Source: Nymphalis io (lineage: Eukaryota; Arthropoda; Insecta; Lepidoptera; Nymphalidae). From it: 64,000 bases of DNA. A program made the position numbers and the translations under genes. This document shows positions 12,401-23,483 of this stretch, in pieces. Below the pieces are notes generated by a model. That model did not search any database. It saw only the letters and a program-made list of their open reading frames with translations, and was not told where the DNA came from. Each line of letters begins with the position of its first letter. The stretch's first letter is position 1. The stretch is from assembly GCF_905147045.1 (NCBI RefSeq), contig NC_065897.1:3363001-3427000 (forward strand). The letters are read 5' to 3'.

Positions 12401-14998
12401 TAGGTGGTGGTCAATCAGGTGCCCCGATATATGGGTGGTATGTTATTGAATAATTTTGTAAGAATACAAGGTAACGAATAATCGTGAATCACTGGTAAAA
12501 AAATAAACAGAAATGTTTAATTATTTTATCGCACTTTATTTTAGCTAGACCTGGCATGCAGTCCATGGAAAACAAATTTGGTCGGCACAGTACACAGCAT
12601 AGGAGCAGTTTTCGGAATGATGCTTGGAGGGTGGGCTGCAGACCGGTAGGTGTTGTAAGGGCCTGGCATTACGTCTAATCCGCTTACTTTTAATATGAGT
12701 TGGAAGATTTTTAGTACATTACTTGATACCCTTTTTATTGAAATAAATATATAATATTTTGTAGAAAATATACCTACTATCAGTAACATAAATTTAAGAG
12801 ATATAAATATATAGTTTATCCCTGATTTGAGACGAGGACAGTATTTCAACGCAAGTAGCATCCCACACTAGGGCCCATCCTCGTTCCCAGGGAACCGGTG
12901 TCTGTCCATTAGGTATCTTGCCACCATCACGACTAATTCTACGACGCTCAATAAGTAAGATACGACATTTCACGATTAAGATACGAAGTTAGTTCTTCTA
13001 GAGTAATTACTACTCAGTACTACGCAGATCACCGAAAGTTAAAGCTTTCTGACGTATTACGATTCCGGAAAGCAATGCACCGAGTACCGTAAACCCATAA
13101 TAAAATATCCCTCACACATGTCATGAATACACTCTTTCACCGTTTGTACCATATTACTTTTTGAAGTTTAAATTTTCAGTTTTGGGCGCAAACCTACATA
13201 TATCGTGACAAGTGTGATAATCGTCATTGGAAACTTAAAAACATTTATTTGGTCGTATTATGGATATTTAACCGTTGAATTAGCAGAATCCATTATATCA
13301 GGCTCTGCGTTTGCAGCTGGTATGGTTTTAAGTGAGTTTTATTTTAAAATATGCATACATATACTCATAAAGTAAAAGTACATAAAGTTTGTCTTGTTCT
13401 CTTTGTTCATCTATATTTAATATAATTTTTGTATAAAATATAATTAGTGAACCGAAATATTATCAAGCGCATTTCGGTCTTTATATCCTCTTATATGTAT
13501 ATCTAATTCAATGCATGCATTGCAATATTATCATTAGGTAGTTCAATGCATTATAAAAATATGTTTTTTTTTTCAGTTATTGAGATAAGCGGAAATAAAC
13601 AAAGAATACTTTCAGGTGTATTATTCGCTTATGCAATTTATTTAGGCGAAGCATTCGTCGCTGGCATAGCAATAATTGTACCTACTTGGCAATGGATTAT
13701 ATATATTATTTGTACCCCTCCAATATTGTTCCTGTTTTACATCAGACTGTTAGAAGAAAGTCCACGTTGGCTTGTCTTCCATAATAAATTTGATCATGGG
13801 AGACGTTTATTGAAATTGATATCGAAATCAAATAAAATCAATTTAAATCTTAAAGATTTGGATGAGCTGGACGAAGTGAAATTGAGACAAATCTGTAACG
13901 TTGAGATAGAATCAAAGCAAGAGGGATACAAGGAAGCGTTACGTTCGAAGGAGATATTGAAGAGATTGTTAATTACTACAGTAGCAAGATTTTCAGCGAC
14001 TTTCATATATTACGGTCTAGTCGCGAATTCGGTTTGGTTGCCAGGAAATAAGTATATGAATTACGCTCTCACGGCGTTAATGTCGTTTCCCGGTGATATA
14101 TTAGCTCTGTACTTTATGAACAAATGGGGAAGGAGGTGGCCATTATCTTATGGATACATAATATGCGGAGTGGCATGTGTTTCTTCCGCTTATGTACCAG
14201 AATGTATGTATAAATAAATAAGATCAAATAAGCAATAAATATATAATTAGTAGTAAGTAAAAGTACACAATCATGTGTATTATTTAAATATTATTATTTA
14301 CATATTATTTAGTCTTTGAATTTATTCCCAAGCATCATAAGATGGAATCGTTCGATGGATTTTAATTGAATTAAGCTTACAGGTTTTTTTTTAATAGTGA
14401 GATGGGTGTGTTTGAGAGAGAGAGATGTTGAAAATTCCGTATAACTTTGTTCAATATTTTTATTTGTAGCGTATCTATGGCTGAAAATAATTCTTTTCAT
14501 GATTGGAAAACTGACGGTTGCTGCATGTTTCACGGGAATTTGGACTTTCACAATGGAATTATTTCCTACAAGTATTCGGGGTTCGATGTTTGGGTTGAAT
14601 ACACTAACGGCCAGCGCTGGTTGCATGCTTGCTCCTTTAACACCAGCTATGGTAATTTTTTTATTTTATTTCGAGAATACATTAATGGTATTAATCAGTA
14701 TGACATATTTATAAAGATGATCACGAAAAGTTCACGTATTGAAATATATTACTTTGCTAATTTAGTTTTTCATTTTTAGGATACAATTTCTCCAGTATTT
14801 TCTTCATTGTTTTTCGCTTGCTCCGCTGTCGCTTCCAGTGTCCTTATATTACTTGCTCCTGAAACCAAGGATCAACCACTACCTGCTTCAATACAGGATA
14901 TCAAAAATAGTGTTGTAGCAGTTAATGAAATTAAAAATAATGCAGGTGTAGATAATCTTGGTTACGTAGAAAGGATAGTCAATAATGTTCGTTTATAA
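9423..14998 (+). CDS. SLC22-like organic cation transporter, gene 1
   Basis: Major facilitator superfamily membrane transporter of the SLC22/organic cation transporter type, expected in the plasma membrane. Seven exons: 9423-9589, 10408-10627, 12545-12645, 13180-13331, 13577-14203, 14470-14651, 14780-14998. Phase is continuous and the product is 555 aa. Features in order: N-terminal cytosolic segment and first membrane helix (exon 1); a Cys-rich, glycosylatable extracellular loop at residues 57-129 (exon 2, with SFSPSWWPD and SECKEWVYG); the MFS loop motif DRFGRKP across the exon 3/4 border; ESPRWL near residue 274; TMELFPTSIRGS near 450; PETKDQPL near 504. The start ATG is the first in the frame. 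AATAAA follows at about 15018. A tandem paralogue lies 1.8 kb downstream. Substrate cannot be deduced. Confidence 0.9.
9655..9765 (-). repeat. Repeat family A fragment
   Basis: Short, degenerate piece in intron 1 of SLC22-like gene 1. It contains the recognisable GTGAGTGAGCCAGTGTAATTACAG block, then diverged sequence ending near TCTGCCTA. Confidence 0.55.
11058..11345 (+). repeat. Repeat family A copy
   Basis: Near-complete copy in intron 2 of SLC22-like gene 1. It begins GTAGGTAGGCGGACGAGC, passes through ACATTGGCATTGTAA and CTTGGAAATTAAGATGATATG, and ends GGTACCTACCCAGATGAGC...CTACCGCCAGTAAAA. No open frame. Confidence 0.85.
11981..12283 (+). repeat. Tandem duplication, 153-bp unit
   Basis: Two almost identical direct copies lie head to tail in intron 2 of SLC22-like gene 1: the first from about 11981, the second from about 12134. 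Both contain GAATTATTATTTTTAATG, AGCTATAAATGTAATCATG and GTTTACGTTTAGCG. They differ by only a few bases, so the duplication is recent. It lies between exons and does not affect coding. Confidence 0.88.
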
Positions 14999-16783
14999 AG
15001 ATATAAAATTTAAAAAGAATAAAAAAAAAAAAATTATGAGTATTTTTTTAAGCAAGTTTTGGCTGAAGAATTCATGCTTAATAAATAGCATTTTCATTTG
15101 AAAACGTGTAAAATTTTAACTCCGTAGGATTAATATGAGTGGTTCTAATTCAGCCTGAAAGATTTGATCTAAATAAAATAACAAATATGGCAATGTTTTT
15201 TAGTTGGATGATATAAATGTGGAAAAAATTTTCATTCGACACACACAAGTCCGTTTCACGAGGATATTCCCCTTCACTGAAATCCACGATATAAATTATA
15301 AACAAAAATTGATCATATGAAAAATTAGCGGTGCTGTCACTGGAGCATCCCGGCACTTTAAACTCATTAACAAGTATTTAGATAAAAATTAATGTTTTAA
15401 TGTTTATACCTACCTACTATTTAACTTATCTAAAAATATTTGTTTTGCTTTGTTATGTATATTGCTATCTGTAAGAATGTAGCAATTTGGAAATTAAATT
15501 ATTAGCTAGTTTAGCTAAATGATTGAGCGTTTCTTCATTTCTTTATTTATGTATTATAACTTTGATGCTCGATACTACTATTTTATTTATATTATATCAT
15601 AATTTAATGTATTGTGGACTACGTAGCACATATACAAATGCACCTAATTGGGAGCTATATTTTTTATTGAAAGTTAGAACTTCGATACATAATAGTACCT
15701 AAAATACTATCTTGAAACGTATTTCTGTTATAAGAAATACTTTTACTATATTTTTAGGCGAAAACAATTTATTATGGAATTGTGACGACAAAAGTTACAT
15801 AGCACAGCTTAATAAATTTATTGGCTATGTTTTAATTCGAGTTATGTAGTTTTTGATAATTTATTAGACGTACAAAGACGCACAACGAAAATTCGTAGCG
15901 TGTTTTTAGTCACGTGATGTTTTGTAATATTTAACACTAAATTTAGCTCAGTTAAAGGTCAGTGTTTTAAAATGGCGTCGATTTTCAATGTTATTTATTG
16001 AAGTAAAAAAAAAAAAGTTATATTAATTTTTTTTAATCATATACTATAATATTTTATTTTGTACATATCAAACTACTGAATGGAATTTTCATACGGGGAA
16101 GAACCATTGGACGGAGTGATTTACGAAGAAGGTGTACAATTAATTAAGGTCTTTTGTAGATTTCCTAAAAGACGGTGATTGTTGAAGATGTCGGAAAAAA
16201 TTATGCCGTCTGAAGTCCTGAAACAATCGAAACAAATCGATATAAACATTTTATATAGACCTTTATTCTACCCGTGAGAAGCCGGGACGTGTAGCTATTT
16301 ATAATATTATGTTGTAAAAAAGTGTATCAATATACGCGCCACGCGCAGCATACGATCCTGACTTACCTCCAAGGCTACAATTTCAGTTTCAGATAAAAAA
16401 TGAATACTAACAATGATTCCTTTAAGCTTTATTACAAGCTAAATACTTTCCTTTAAATATAATTAGAATCACGTGGCTTAATAAAGTGTAACATAATGAT
16501 AATTGTATTCATAAGATCATATTTTATTGTGATTATCTAAGATCGCAAATTTTAAAAGCTTTTGTAAATAAATTTAATCATACATTCTCTTAAGACAACA
16601 AGATAATTAACTAATTGTATAAAACATTGTGTAACGTCTGGAAATACAAGAACATTTGAATTCAGAAATAACAAAGGAGACACTCGTTTTTCTAAAGCGC
16701 TTTTTAGTGAATGTAAATAAATAAAATTTTAAAAATTAACAAAGGTGTTTAGTGAAGATTAAGTAACAAAATAATATTTGAAA
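14999..16783. other. Intergenic between the two SLC22-like genes
   Basis: Holds the 3' UTR of gene 1 and the promoter of gene 2. No coding frame of interest was found. Around 16262-16310 the text CCGTGAGAAGCCGGGACGTG resembles the degraded end of a common lepidopteran transposon tail. The rest is AT-rich. Confidence 0.55.
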
Positions 16784-19700
16784 ATGACTAAGGGCAGTAA
16801 TACATGTGAGGATGATTCCGAAACTGTGCTTGTGTCTGATATATTGGAGACTTCCGGTAAATATCAAATATGTCAGTATTTTTATCTATGTCTCCCTGTG
16901 GTTTTCGTTTCGATGATCAACGTGAACTATATATTCGTCGCAGGCGAAGTTAACTATAGGTTGGTTTATTTTAATTATATAACAATACACAATATACACC
17001 ATTATTATTGTTAATATTTTGTACATGACAAAACATAATCAGCTAGACACAATAATTGACAGATGATACCTATGTCTACTTGCTAGTGAGCTCAGACATT
17101 ATTAATAGTGATAATAGATACTAAGATTATAAGAAACGTTAAACCTTAGGGCTGAATTGTCAATTTACAGCGCTTTGAATTTGTAAAACGAAACAGCGGT
17201 AGTATATTTGCTCATGACTTCCGGGAAAGGAAAAAAAATTGTCATGACGAGTCGAATCGTTTTTTTTTTACATTTTTAAAATAACATCTCGCTCGTATAT
17301 CCTGCTCGCCAGATCCCTAACCATGGTAATTGTCCCAGAAAATATTGATAGCGTGATTCGGTTAAACTACGTAGCACGTAGAAACTATAAAGAATATAGA
17401 AGGTAATACAATTTTCTCTGATGTACCTATTCCTTTGATATTTAAGTAAGATAATTTTAAAGTTATACATACATAACAATCACCTAATAGGGTCATCTAT
17501 TTTTATTTACAATAAACTACCATTATCATAAACATTAATGAAAATAGTTATTATAAGTCATGTAATTAAATTAATTTCCGCAGCAGCGTTCTGTAGGTTA
17601 AACGATCCTATGACTCGTAATTACATAAAAGTTGTGGTATTAAATTAGTTTGAAAAAGGTTTACAGTCTCGTCGTTATTTCTGTGATTTCTTAGGAGAAA
17701 TCACAGAAATAACTCCTTGTCACAATCACGCTATGCTGCGGATATAGTATAATTGTGTGTATAACCGGTTCAAGTTTTACTTCTTGTTTTAGATGTAAAA
17801 TACCAGAATGCGAGACAAATTTCTCATATATCGCACCTTGGTGGCCGATCACCCATGTCGATGAGTGCACCAAGCCGATATTAAATACAACTAGTGTACC
17901 ATACAACGGGTGTACCAATGATAGTTTTACATCCGCAACTGAGGAATGTACTGATTGGATTTACGAAAACCACGATACAATCACATCTGAGGTTAATATT
18001 TAATAAGTATTGTCAAATAGAATAATCTAAGCAAAATCGGAAAGCACGTAAAGTCGTTGGTCCAGCGCCTGAACTCTTTTCGGTCGTGTCGGATTGCCAT
18101 CCCATCGGATTATGAGAGGAAGTGTTTGCGCACACACTTGTGCACTATAATATCTCAATAATGCGCAGTTGGCTAATCTCTCTTAAATTGGCCGCCGTGG
18201 AAGAAATCGGTCTGTAGGACATTATTATATGTCGGCATTCAGAGTAGAGTAGAGCTAATGATTCGTTACTACCAGTAATTTGTTGCAGTTGCAACACGGA
18301 TTATCTTAAATAGTGCGTACTAAGATTATATTGGATGATACAATACGGACTATCTCAAGTCATACACATACCTTACAATAAAATACAATACTAGTATTTT
18401 TTTTTTAGAATAGGAAGGTGGAGGAGCATATGGGCCATCTGATGGTAAGTGGTCACCAAACGCCCTTAGACATTGGCATTGTAAGAAATATCAACCATCG
18501 CTTATAGCCAATGCGCCACCAACCTTGGGAACTAAGATTTTATGTCCCTTGTGCCTGTAATTACACTGGCTCACTCACCCTTCAAACCGGAACACAACAA
18601 TATCAAGTATTGCTAGTATACTATACGATACGATAAAATTATATCAATGTTGTGTTTCTATTTTTGCAAGTTTTTATTTTTATTATAAAATATTATTATT
18701 ATTACTATACACTAAAATAAAAAAAAACGTATTGTCGGTAAAAAATAGTTATATAATATCTTTGGAACGATGTCCCGACAAATTTTGGTGACGGTTAATC
18801 CGTAGGTATAATATAATAGTGCTTAATTGCGTGCGCAAACACAGGTGTTCTCTCAATTATGTCACTTCTATCATCCGACGGAAGGGCGAAACGATAGGAA
18901 CGACCAACTTTAAATGTTTCCCAAGACCAACTTCTAAAGTTAGGGCTGTGAATTCATTGATGCGGAATTTGAAACCACGATCTTCGAATCTACAATTTTA
19001 TTAGTTATTAATTGTGTATAACATGAGATAGAATGAAGTATGTAAAAAATAAAAATAATTTGAACACAAAGAATTCACATTGTTATTTCTTTTTTAATTA
19101 TAATTATAAAATATTTTATGGGATATTATGTAAGCTATGAAGTTTGTTCTATTTCACAATGAAAAGCTTAGAATGTGTTCTTACACAATCGATATACTGT
19201 CACAAATAAACGTATGACCTACTTATGTCATCGATATTGGATTCCCTTAATATTTTATTAACTTAACGATTATATAAATAATTACTTGGTATACTATACT
19301 ATATAACTTAACAAATTGTTTAATATTGTATGTTATTGATTAGCATTGCTATGAAAACTACAGCTTATTTGATTCAATAAGGTAGTAGTATGTTTCACTT
19401 ACAAAATATTTGTGGGTACTTCTTTGAGTATGATGAGCGCGAAGACATAAATTCAAGAATATTACCTACGTAACGTTTGAGTGAAAAATGTTTGACGCGG
19501 AAAGGTTTCGATTCTGTTTTGCTTTACAAGCTGGCATTGGAACATAGTGGTGGAAAAAGACTCAAACCTTCGTGTTAATAGGTTATGAGACCATTGACCT
19601 CAATTAGGGTCCACCATAACATAATCTATTCAATACCAAATCAAAATAATTCGATTCGATTGTGATCGAGAAGCATTCGCATTAAAGTATAAAAATAAAT

Positions 19701-22545
19701 AAAATTGAAGTGTTTATATGTGATTTCAAAATAACTGCCTCTTTTAAGTTAATAGGATATTAGAGAGTTTTGCTCGTCTATAAATATATTGTTTAGATTA
19801 CGAGATTGATATGATATTTGATTTCTGTTTCATTAAGACAATAATCTTTCTTCAACAGCTCAACCTTGCATGTCAACCTTGGAAACGTAGCTTGGTTGGG
19901 GCTGTTCACAGCATCGGTATGGCTTTTGCCATGCTTATTACTGGGTGGCTGTGTGATGTGTAAGAAAATACTTTTAGAAATGTTGTTTAAAAAATCTTAC
20001 AAATATTTTATTCTGTGTAATTATCTGGCTTGCAATCAATACCGATATGTACGATACGAGTATGCTAATATTTCATAGAGATAGTTATTTGACAAAAAAT
20101 ACTGATTAGTATGCATTGATTAGTAAAAAAAACTAAATTTATTAATAATTACGTACAATACATATTTTGTATTTCATTCGCTGATTTAAGTTTTTTTTTC
20201 TTCAGCATTGGGCGTAAGCCAGCTGTGATTATCAGTTCCATGGGATGTTTCGTAGGAAACTTGAAGACTCTTGCGACGTCTTATACGATGTACATTTTTC
20301 TTGAATTTCTAGAAGCAGCAATTTCTGGAGGAGCTTATACAGCTGGAAATGTATTACGTTAGTCTATTAATTGAAACAATTTCTTTCTCAACATTTTTAT
20401 AACATTTCTGGTTATACATTATATCTAAATATCATAACTAAATTTATTTTTATTTTTTCAGTGATAGAAATCGTTAACAAAAAAAACCGAATGCTATCAG
20501 GAGTATTGTTTGCATATGCTATTTATATGGGTGAAGCAATGTTTGCCGTTATTGCAATGTTCGTACCCTATTGGAAATCTCTCGTGCACATAATTTGTAC
20601 CCCTGCAATATTGTTTCTTGTTTACATAATAACTGTACGAGAAAGTCCACGGTGGCTTATATTAAATGGAAAATTGGCTGGAGCGAAAAACACGCTTAAG
20701 GAAATGATAAAAATGAACAATATTAAAGCTAATGTTGAAGAATTAGATCGCATGAGCGAAGATGAGCTGAAAAGGGCGTATAATATTAAAACTGACGGAA
20801 AAAAAGAGGGTTTTAAAGAAGTATATAAGTGTAAAGAAATCTTAAAGAGATTTCTCGTCGCATTCGAATGTAGGTTTACGGTTGCTTTCATTTACTATGG
20901 TCTCATAGTGAACTCCGTTTGGTTACCAGGAGATAAATACATCAACTTCTTGCTGGGAGCGATAATGTCATTTCCTGGCGAATTAATATCTATGTACATA
21001 ATGAATAAATTTGGAAGACGTTTGCCATTGATTTATGGTTATTTATTTTGTGGGATAGCTTGTGTGGCGTACGGATATGTGCCTCAATGTAAGTTTATCT
21101 AATTTTTGTGTGTGAATAATTAAACTGTAATCTCCCTTAACAAATATGGATATTTACTAGTAAATTCTTTATTTAACGAAATTAACAATCTGCATAACTG
21201 ATTAACTTTTAAGTTAACTAAAAAAACAATTAACTCGCTTTTTAATTTCCATTAAATTTAACTTCCTTTAATCTAATTCGTAACACGAGTTGTTTGTTAT
21301 TATGTTTGTTTAAATTACGCGCCTCGCCACGCACGCACGTTCATGGGGTCGCATGGTGATTTGATCGGTGGAAGTCTGGAGTGTAAACGATATATGTATA
21401 TGCGAAGTGCGACTGTGATGCATACAACTGTTATGCGAGGCCAGACTTTTTGTTTTCTATAGTGTAGGTAGGCGGACGAGCGTATGGGCCACCTGATGGT
21501 AAGTGGTCACCAATTCCCATAGACATTGGCATTGTAAGAAATGTTAACCATTGCTTACATCGCCAATGCTCCACCAACCTTGGGAACTAAGATGTTATGT
21601 CCCTTGTGCCTGTAATTACACTGGCTCATTCACCCTTCAAACCGGAACACAACAATACTAAATACTGCTATTTTGCGGTAGAATATCTGATGAGTGGGTG
21701 GTACCTACCCAGACAAGCTTGCACAAACTCTACCATTAGTATAAGCAGAACCTAGCAGGAACGCTAGAGAGTAGTGTCTGTATTTTCTAAAAGACAATTT
21801 TATTTTAAGCTAAACGTTCATCGCCGTTTCTTTCAAATTTATATTTTCAGCATATACAGGATTGAAGATATCATTTTTTCTCATTGGCAAGCTGTTAGCC
21901 TCCGCTTGTTACACGGGAATCGTAACCTACACGATGGAACTCTTCCCTACAAGTGTACGGGGTTCGTTGCTTGGTCTGTGCACTCTCGCTTCCTGCGCGG
22001 GTAATATGCTGGGCCTTTTGACACCGATGCTGGTAAATACTATTACATTATTCAAGTAAAAACGCCTATTTAATTTATATATACCATAAGATTCAAATGA
22101 TCTAGTGGCTATAGCCCGTTAATCTTGACTCATGATAGCACCACTCTATTTCCATGTATCTAAATTCATCTCGTGCTCGGTGGTGGAGGAAAACATCGTG
22201 AGGTATTCATATTCACCAACCCATATTAGAACAGCGTGGTGAAATAAGGTCCTCATTACTTTATCCTCAAAAGGAGAGCATGAGTCTAGCTGTGGGACTT
22301 TTACAAGCGTTTACTCTACTTTTAATTACATCTTTTGTTTTTTACAGGCTTCAATTTCTTCAGTATTAGCCGCAATTTGCTTCTGTTTTACAGCGGTGAT
22401 TTCAAGCGCTCTTTTAATCTTAACTCCCGAGACAAGAGACCTACCATTGAAAGATACGATAGAACAAATCGCTAACAGCGCTAAAATTGCTAAACATAAA
22501 AATAGCGGCGAAGATAACGTTGCTTATGATGATCAGAAATTATAA
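16784..22545 (+). CDS. SLC22-like organic cation transporter, gene 2
   Basis: Tandem paralogue of the gene at 9423-14998. Seven exons: 16784-16959, 17793-17991, 19859-19959, 20206-20357, 20462-21088, 21851-22032, 22348-22545. Product 544 aa. Exons 3-6 have exactly the same lengths (101, 152, 627, 182 nt) and phases as gene 1. Motifs: extracellular loop CKIPECETN...IAPWWPI; MFS loop with DVIGRKP where gene 1 has DRFGRKP; ESPRWLILNGKL; TMELFPTSVRGS; PETRDLPLKDTIEQI. The DVIGRKP change replaces the usual Arg after Asp, a position that normally helps the conformational gate, so transport kinetics may differ. The C-tail (about 45 residues after PETRD) is shorter than in gene 1. No frame damage. 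Substrate unknown. Confidence 0.9.
17674..17713. repeat. Perfect 17-bp inverted repeat
   Basis: Arms GTTATTTCTGTGATTTC (17674-17690) and GAAATCACAGAAATAAC (17697-17713) flank a six-base loop TTAGGA. It lies in intron 1 of SLC22-like gene 2, about 80 bp before the exon 2 acceptor. Transcribed, it would make a stable hairpin; the stem-loop junction also contains a TTCTTAG|G string that resembles a 3' splice site. Confidence 0.9.
18037..18237 (+). repeat. LINE 3'-tail-like fragment, family C
   Basis: Runs from CGGAAAGCACGTAAAGTCG through TTTGCGCACACACTTGTGCAC to GGCCGCCGTGGAAGAAATCGG. A related but diverged copy in the opposite orientation lies at about 18810-18990, and a short piece at 45873-45900. 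I recognise the general text as a common lepidopteran non-LTR tail, but cannot name the family securely. Confidence 0.55.
18406..18617 (+). repeat. Repeat family A copy (3' part missing)
   Basis: In intron 2 of SLC22-like gene 2. Starts AATAGGAAGGTGGAGGAGC and contains CATCTGATGGTAAGTGGTC and CTTGGGAACTAAGATTTTATG. It breaks off at CAATATCAAGTATTGCTAG, so the terminal part seen in longer copies is absent. Confidence 0.85.
18810..18990 (-). repeat. LINE 3'-tail-like fragment, family C, inverted copy
   Basis: Contains GCGTGCGCAAACACAGGTG and ATCCGACGGAAGGGCGAAACG, the diverged reverse complement of the 18037-18237 text. With that copy it brackets the family A repeat in the same intron. Confidence 0.45.
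21463..21745 (+). repeat. Repeat family A copy
   Basis: Near-complete copy in intron 5 of SLC22-like gene 2. Starts GTAGGTAGGCGGACGAGCG and ends near GGTACCTACCCAGACAAGC and ACTCTACCATTAG. It lies just over 100 bp before the exon 6 acceptor. Confidence 0.85.
22110..22310 (+). repeat. Repeat family B (tRNA-derived SINE) remnant
   Basis: Degenerate copy in intron 6 of SLC22-like gene 2. Recognisable blocks are TTCATCTCGTGCTCGG, GGAGGAAAACATCGTGAGG, AACAGCGTGGTGAAATAAG and GTGGGACTTTTACA. The tRNA-like head is barely recognisable. Confidence 0.6.
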
Positions 22546-23483
22546 TTCAAACTATTATATTATATCACTGTGAATAATTAATCGACTGCAACTGTCATTT
22601 TTTATAATAATTATTATTACAGAAATAGTGTTTATTAAAAAAATACCAATTACCACGTAAAAGTACTGATTCATATTATTGCTAAAGATATAATAAATAA
22701 TATTTAGCAAATTATTTTTATATTAGTCATTTCACAAAAAAAAAAAATGATTTATACAATTTTTGTGATGATGGACGTTATAAATTTAGAGAAGAAATTG
22801 TTATTCATTATACAAAAATTATGAAGCTTATGCGGTTGTACATTATAAATATAATGGTCACATAAAGCATTTGTACATAGTTATTAATTATCATTAAAAG
22901 TAATATATGACAAAGTACTTTTTTAAATTATTTCGATAAAAAAAAAACATTAAAAATATTAAATACTGTATCGCTGTATTAGAATTTATTTATTTTTGCT
23001 AAATGTACACGTGTTTTTTTAATTTAACAAATTGAAGGCTTCAACCATATTTTATAACAAACTTTATACATATAATACGTTACTCTTCACATGGAGGTAC
23101 ACTTCTTACATAAGACAAACAATATTAAATTTTATTACAAAAAACGTTTATATTGGATATTTTTTTTCTTCTTAAATTACGCAAAATAAATATATATTAT
23201 TATAAGAATATTTTTATCTAACCTAGAATAACATAAGTCGTCAACAAAAAAATCTAAAAAACCATTGATTACATAATACACTTTCGTAATTAGGAAGATT
23301 AGTAATGTTGGGATTTCCATTTATTGTTTTACAAAAGTTCAAATATTGTTTTCTTACACGAAGCGCTCGTATAGTCTCATCGATTGGTCAGGGGTGGCGT
23401 GGCGCGCCTTGTCCGATCATTAACCCAGTTGTGTGTCGGCGGCGCGGCCGGGCACGCGACCGCCGTCGCTCCAGTCCACCGCC
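22546..23483. other. Intergenic; 3' UTR of SLC22 gene 2 and TOGARAM1 promoter
   Basis: AT-rich to about 23370, then sharply GC-rich with many CpG from about 23390 into the first TOGARAM1-type exon. The GC-rich part is a plausible TATA-less promoter and 5' UTR. No other gene is visible. Confidence 0.6.

Noticed and set aside
12541..12861. 106-residue minus-strand open frame over SLC22-like gene 1 exon 3
   Set aside because: The plus strand here encodes the DRFGRKP region with correct splice sites; the minus frame has no family signal.
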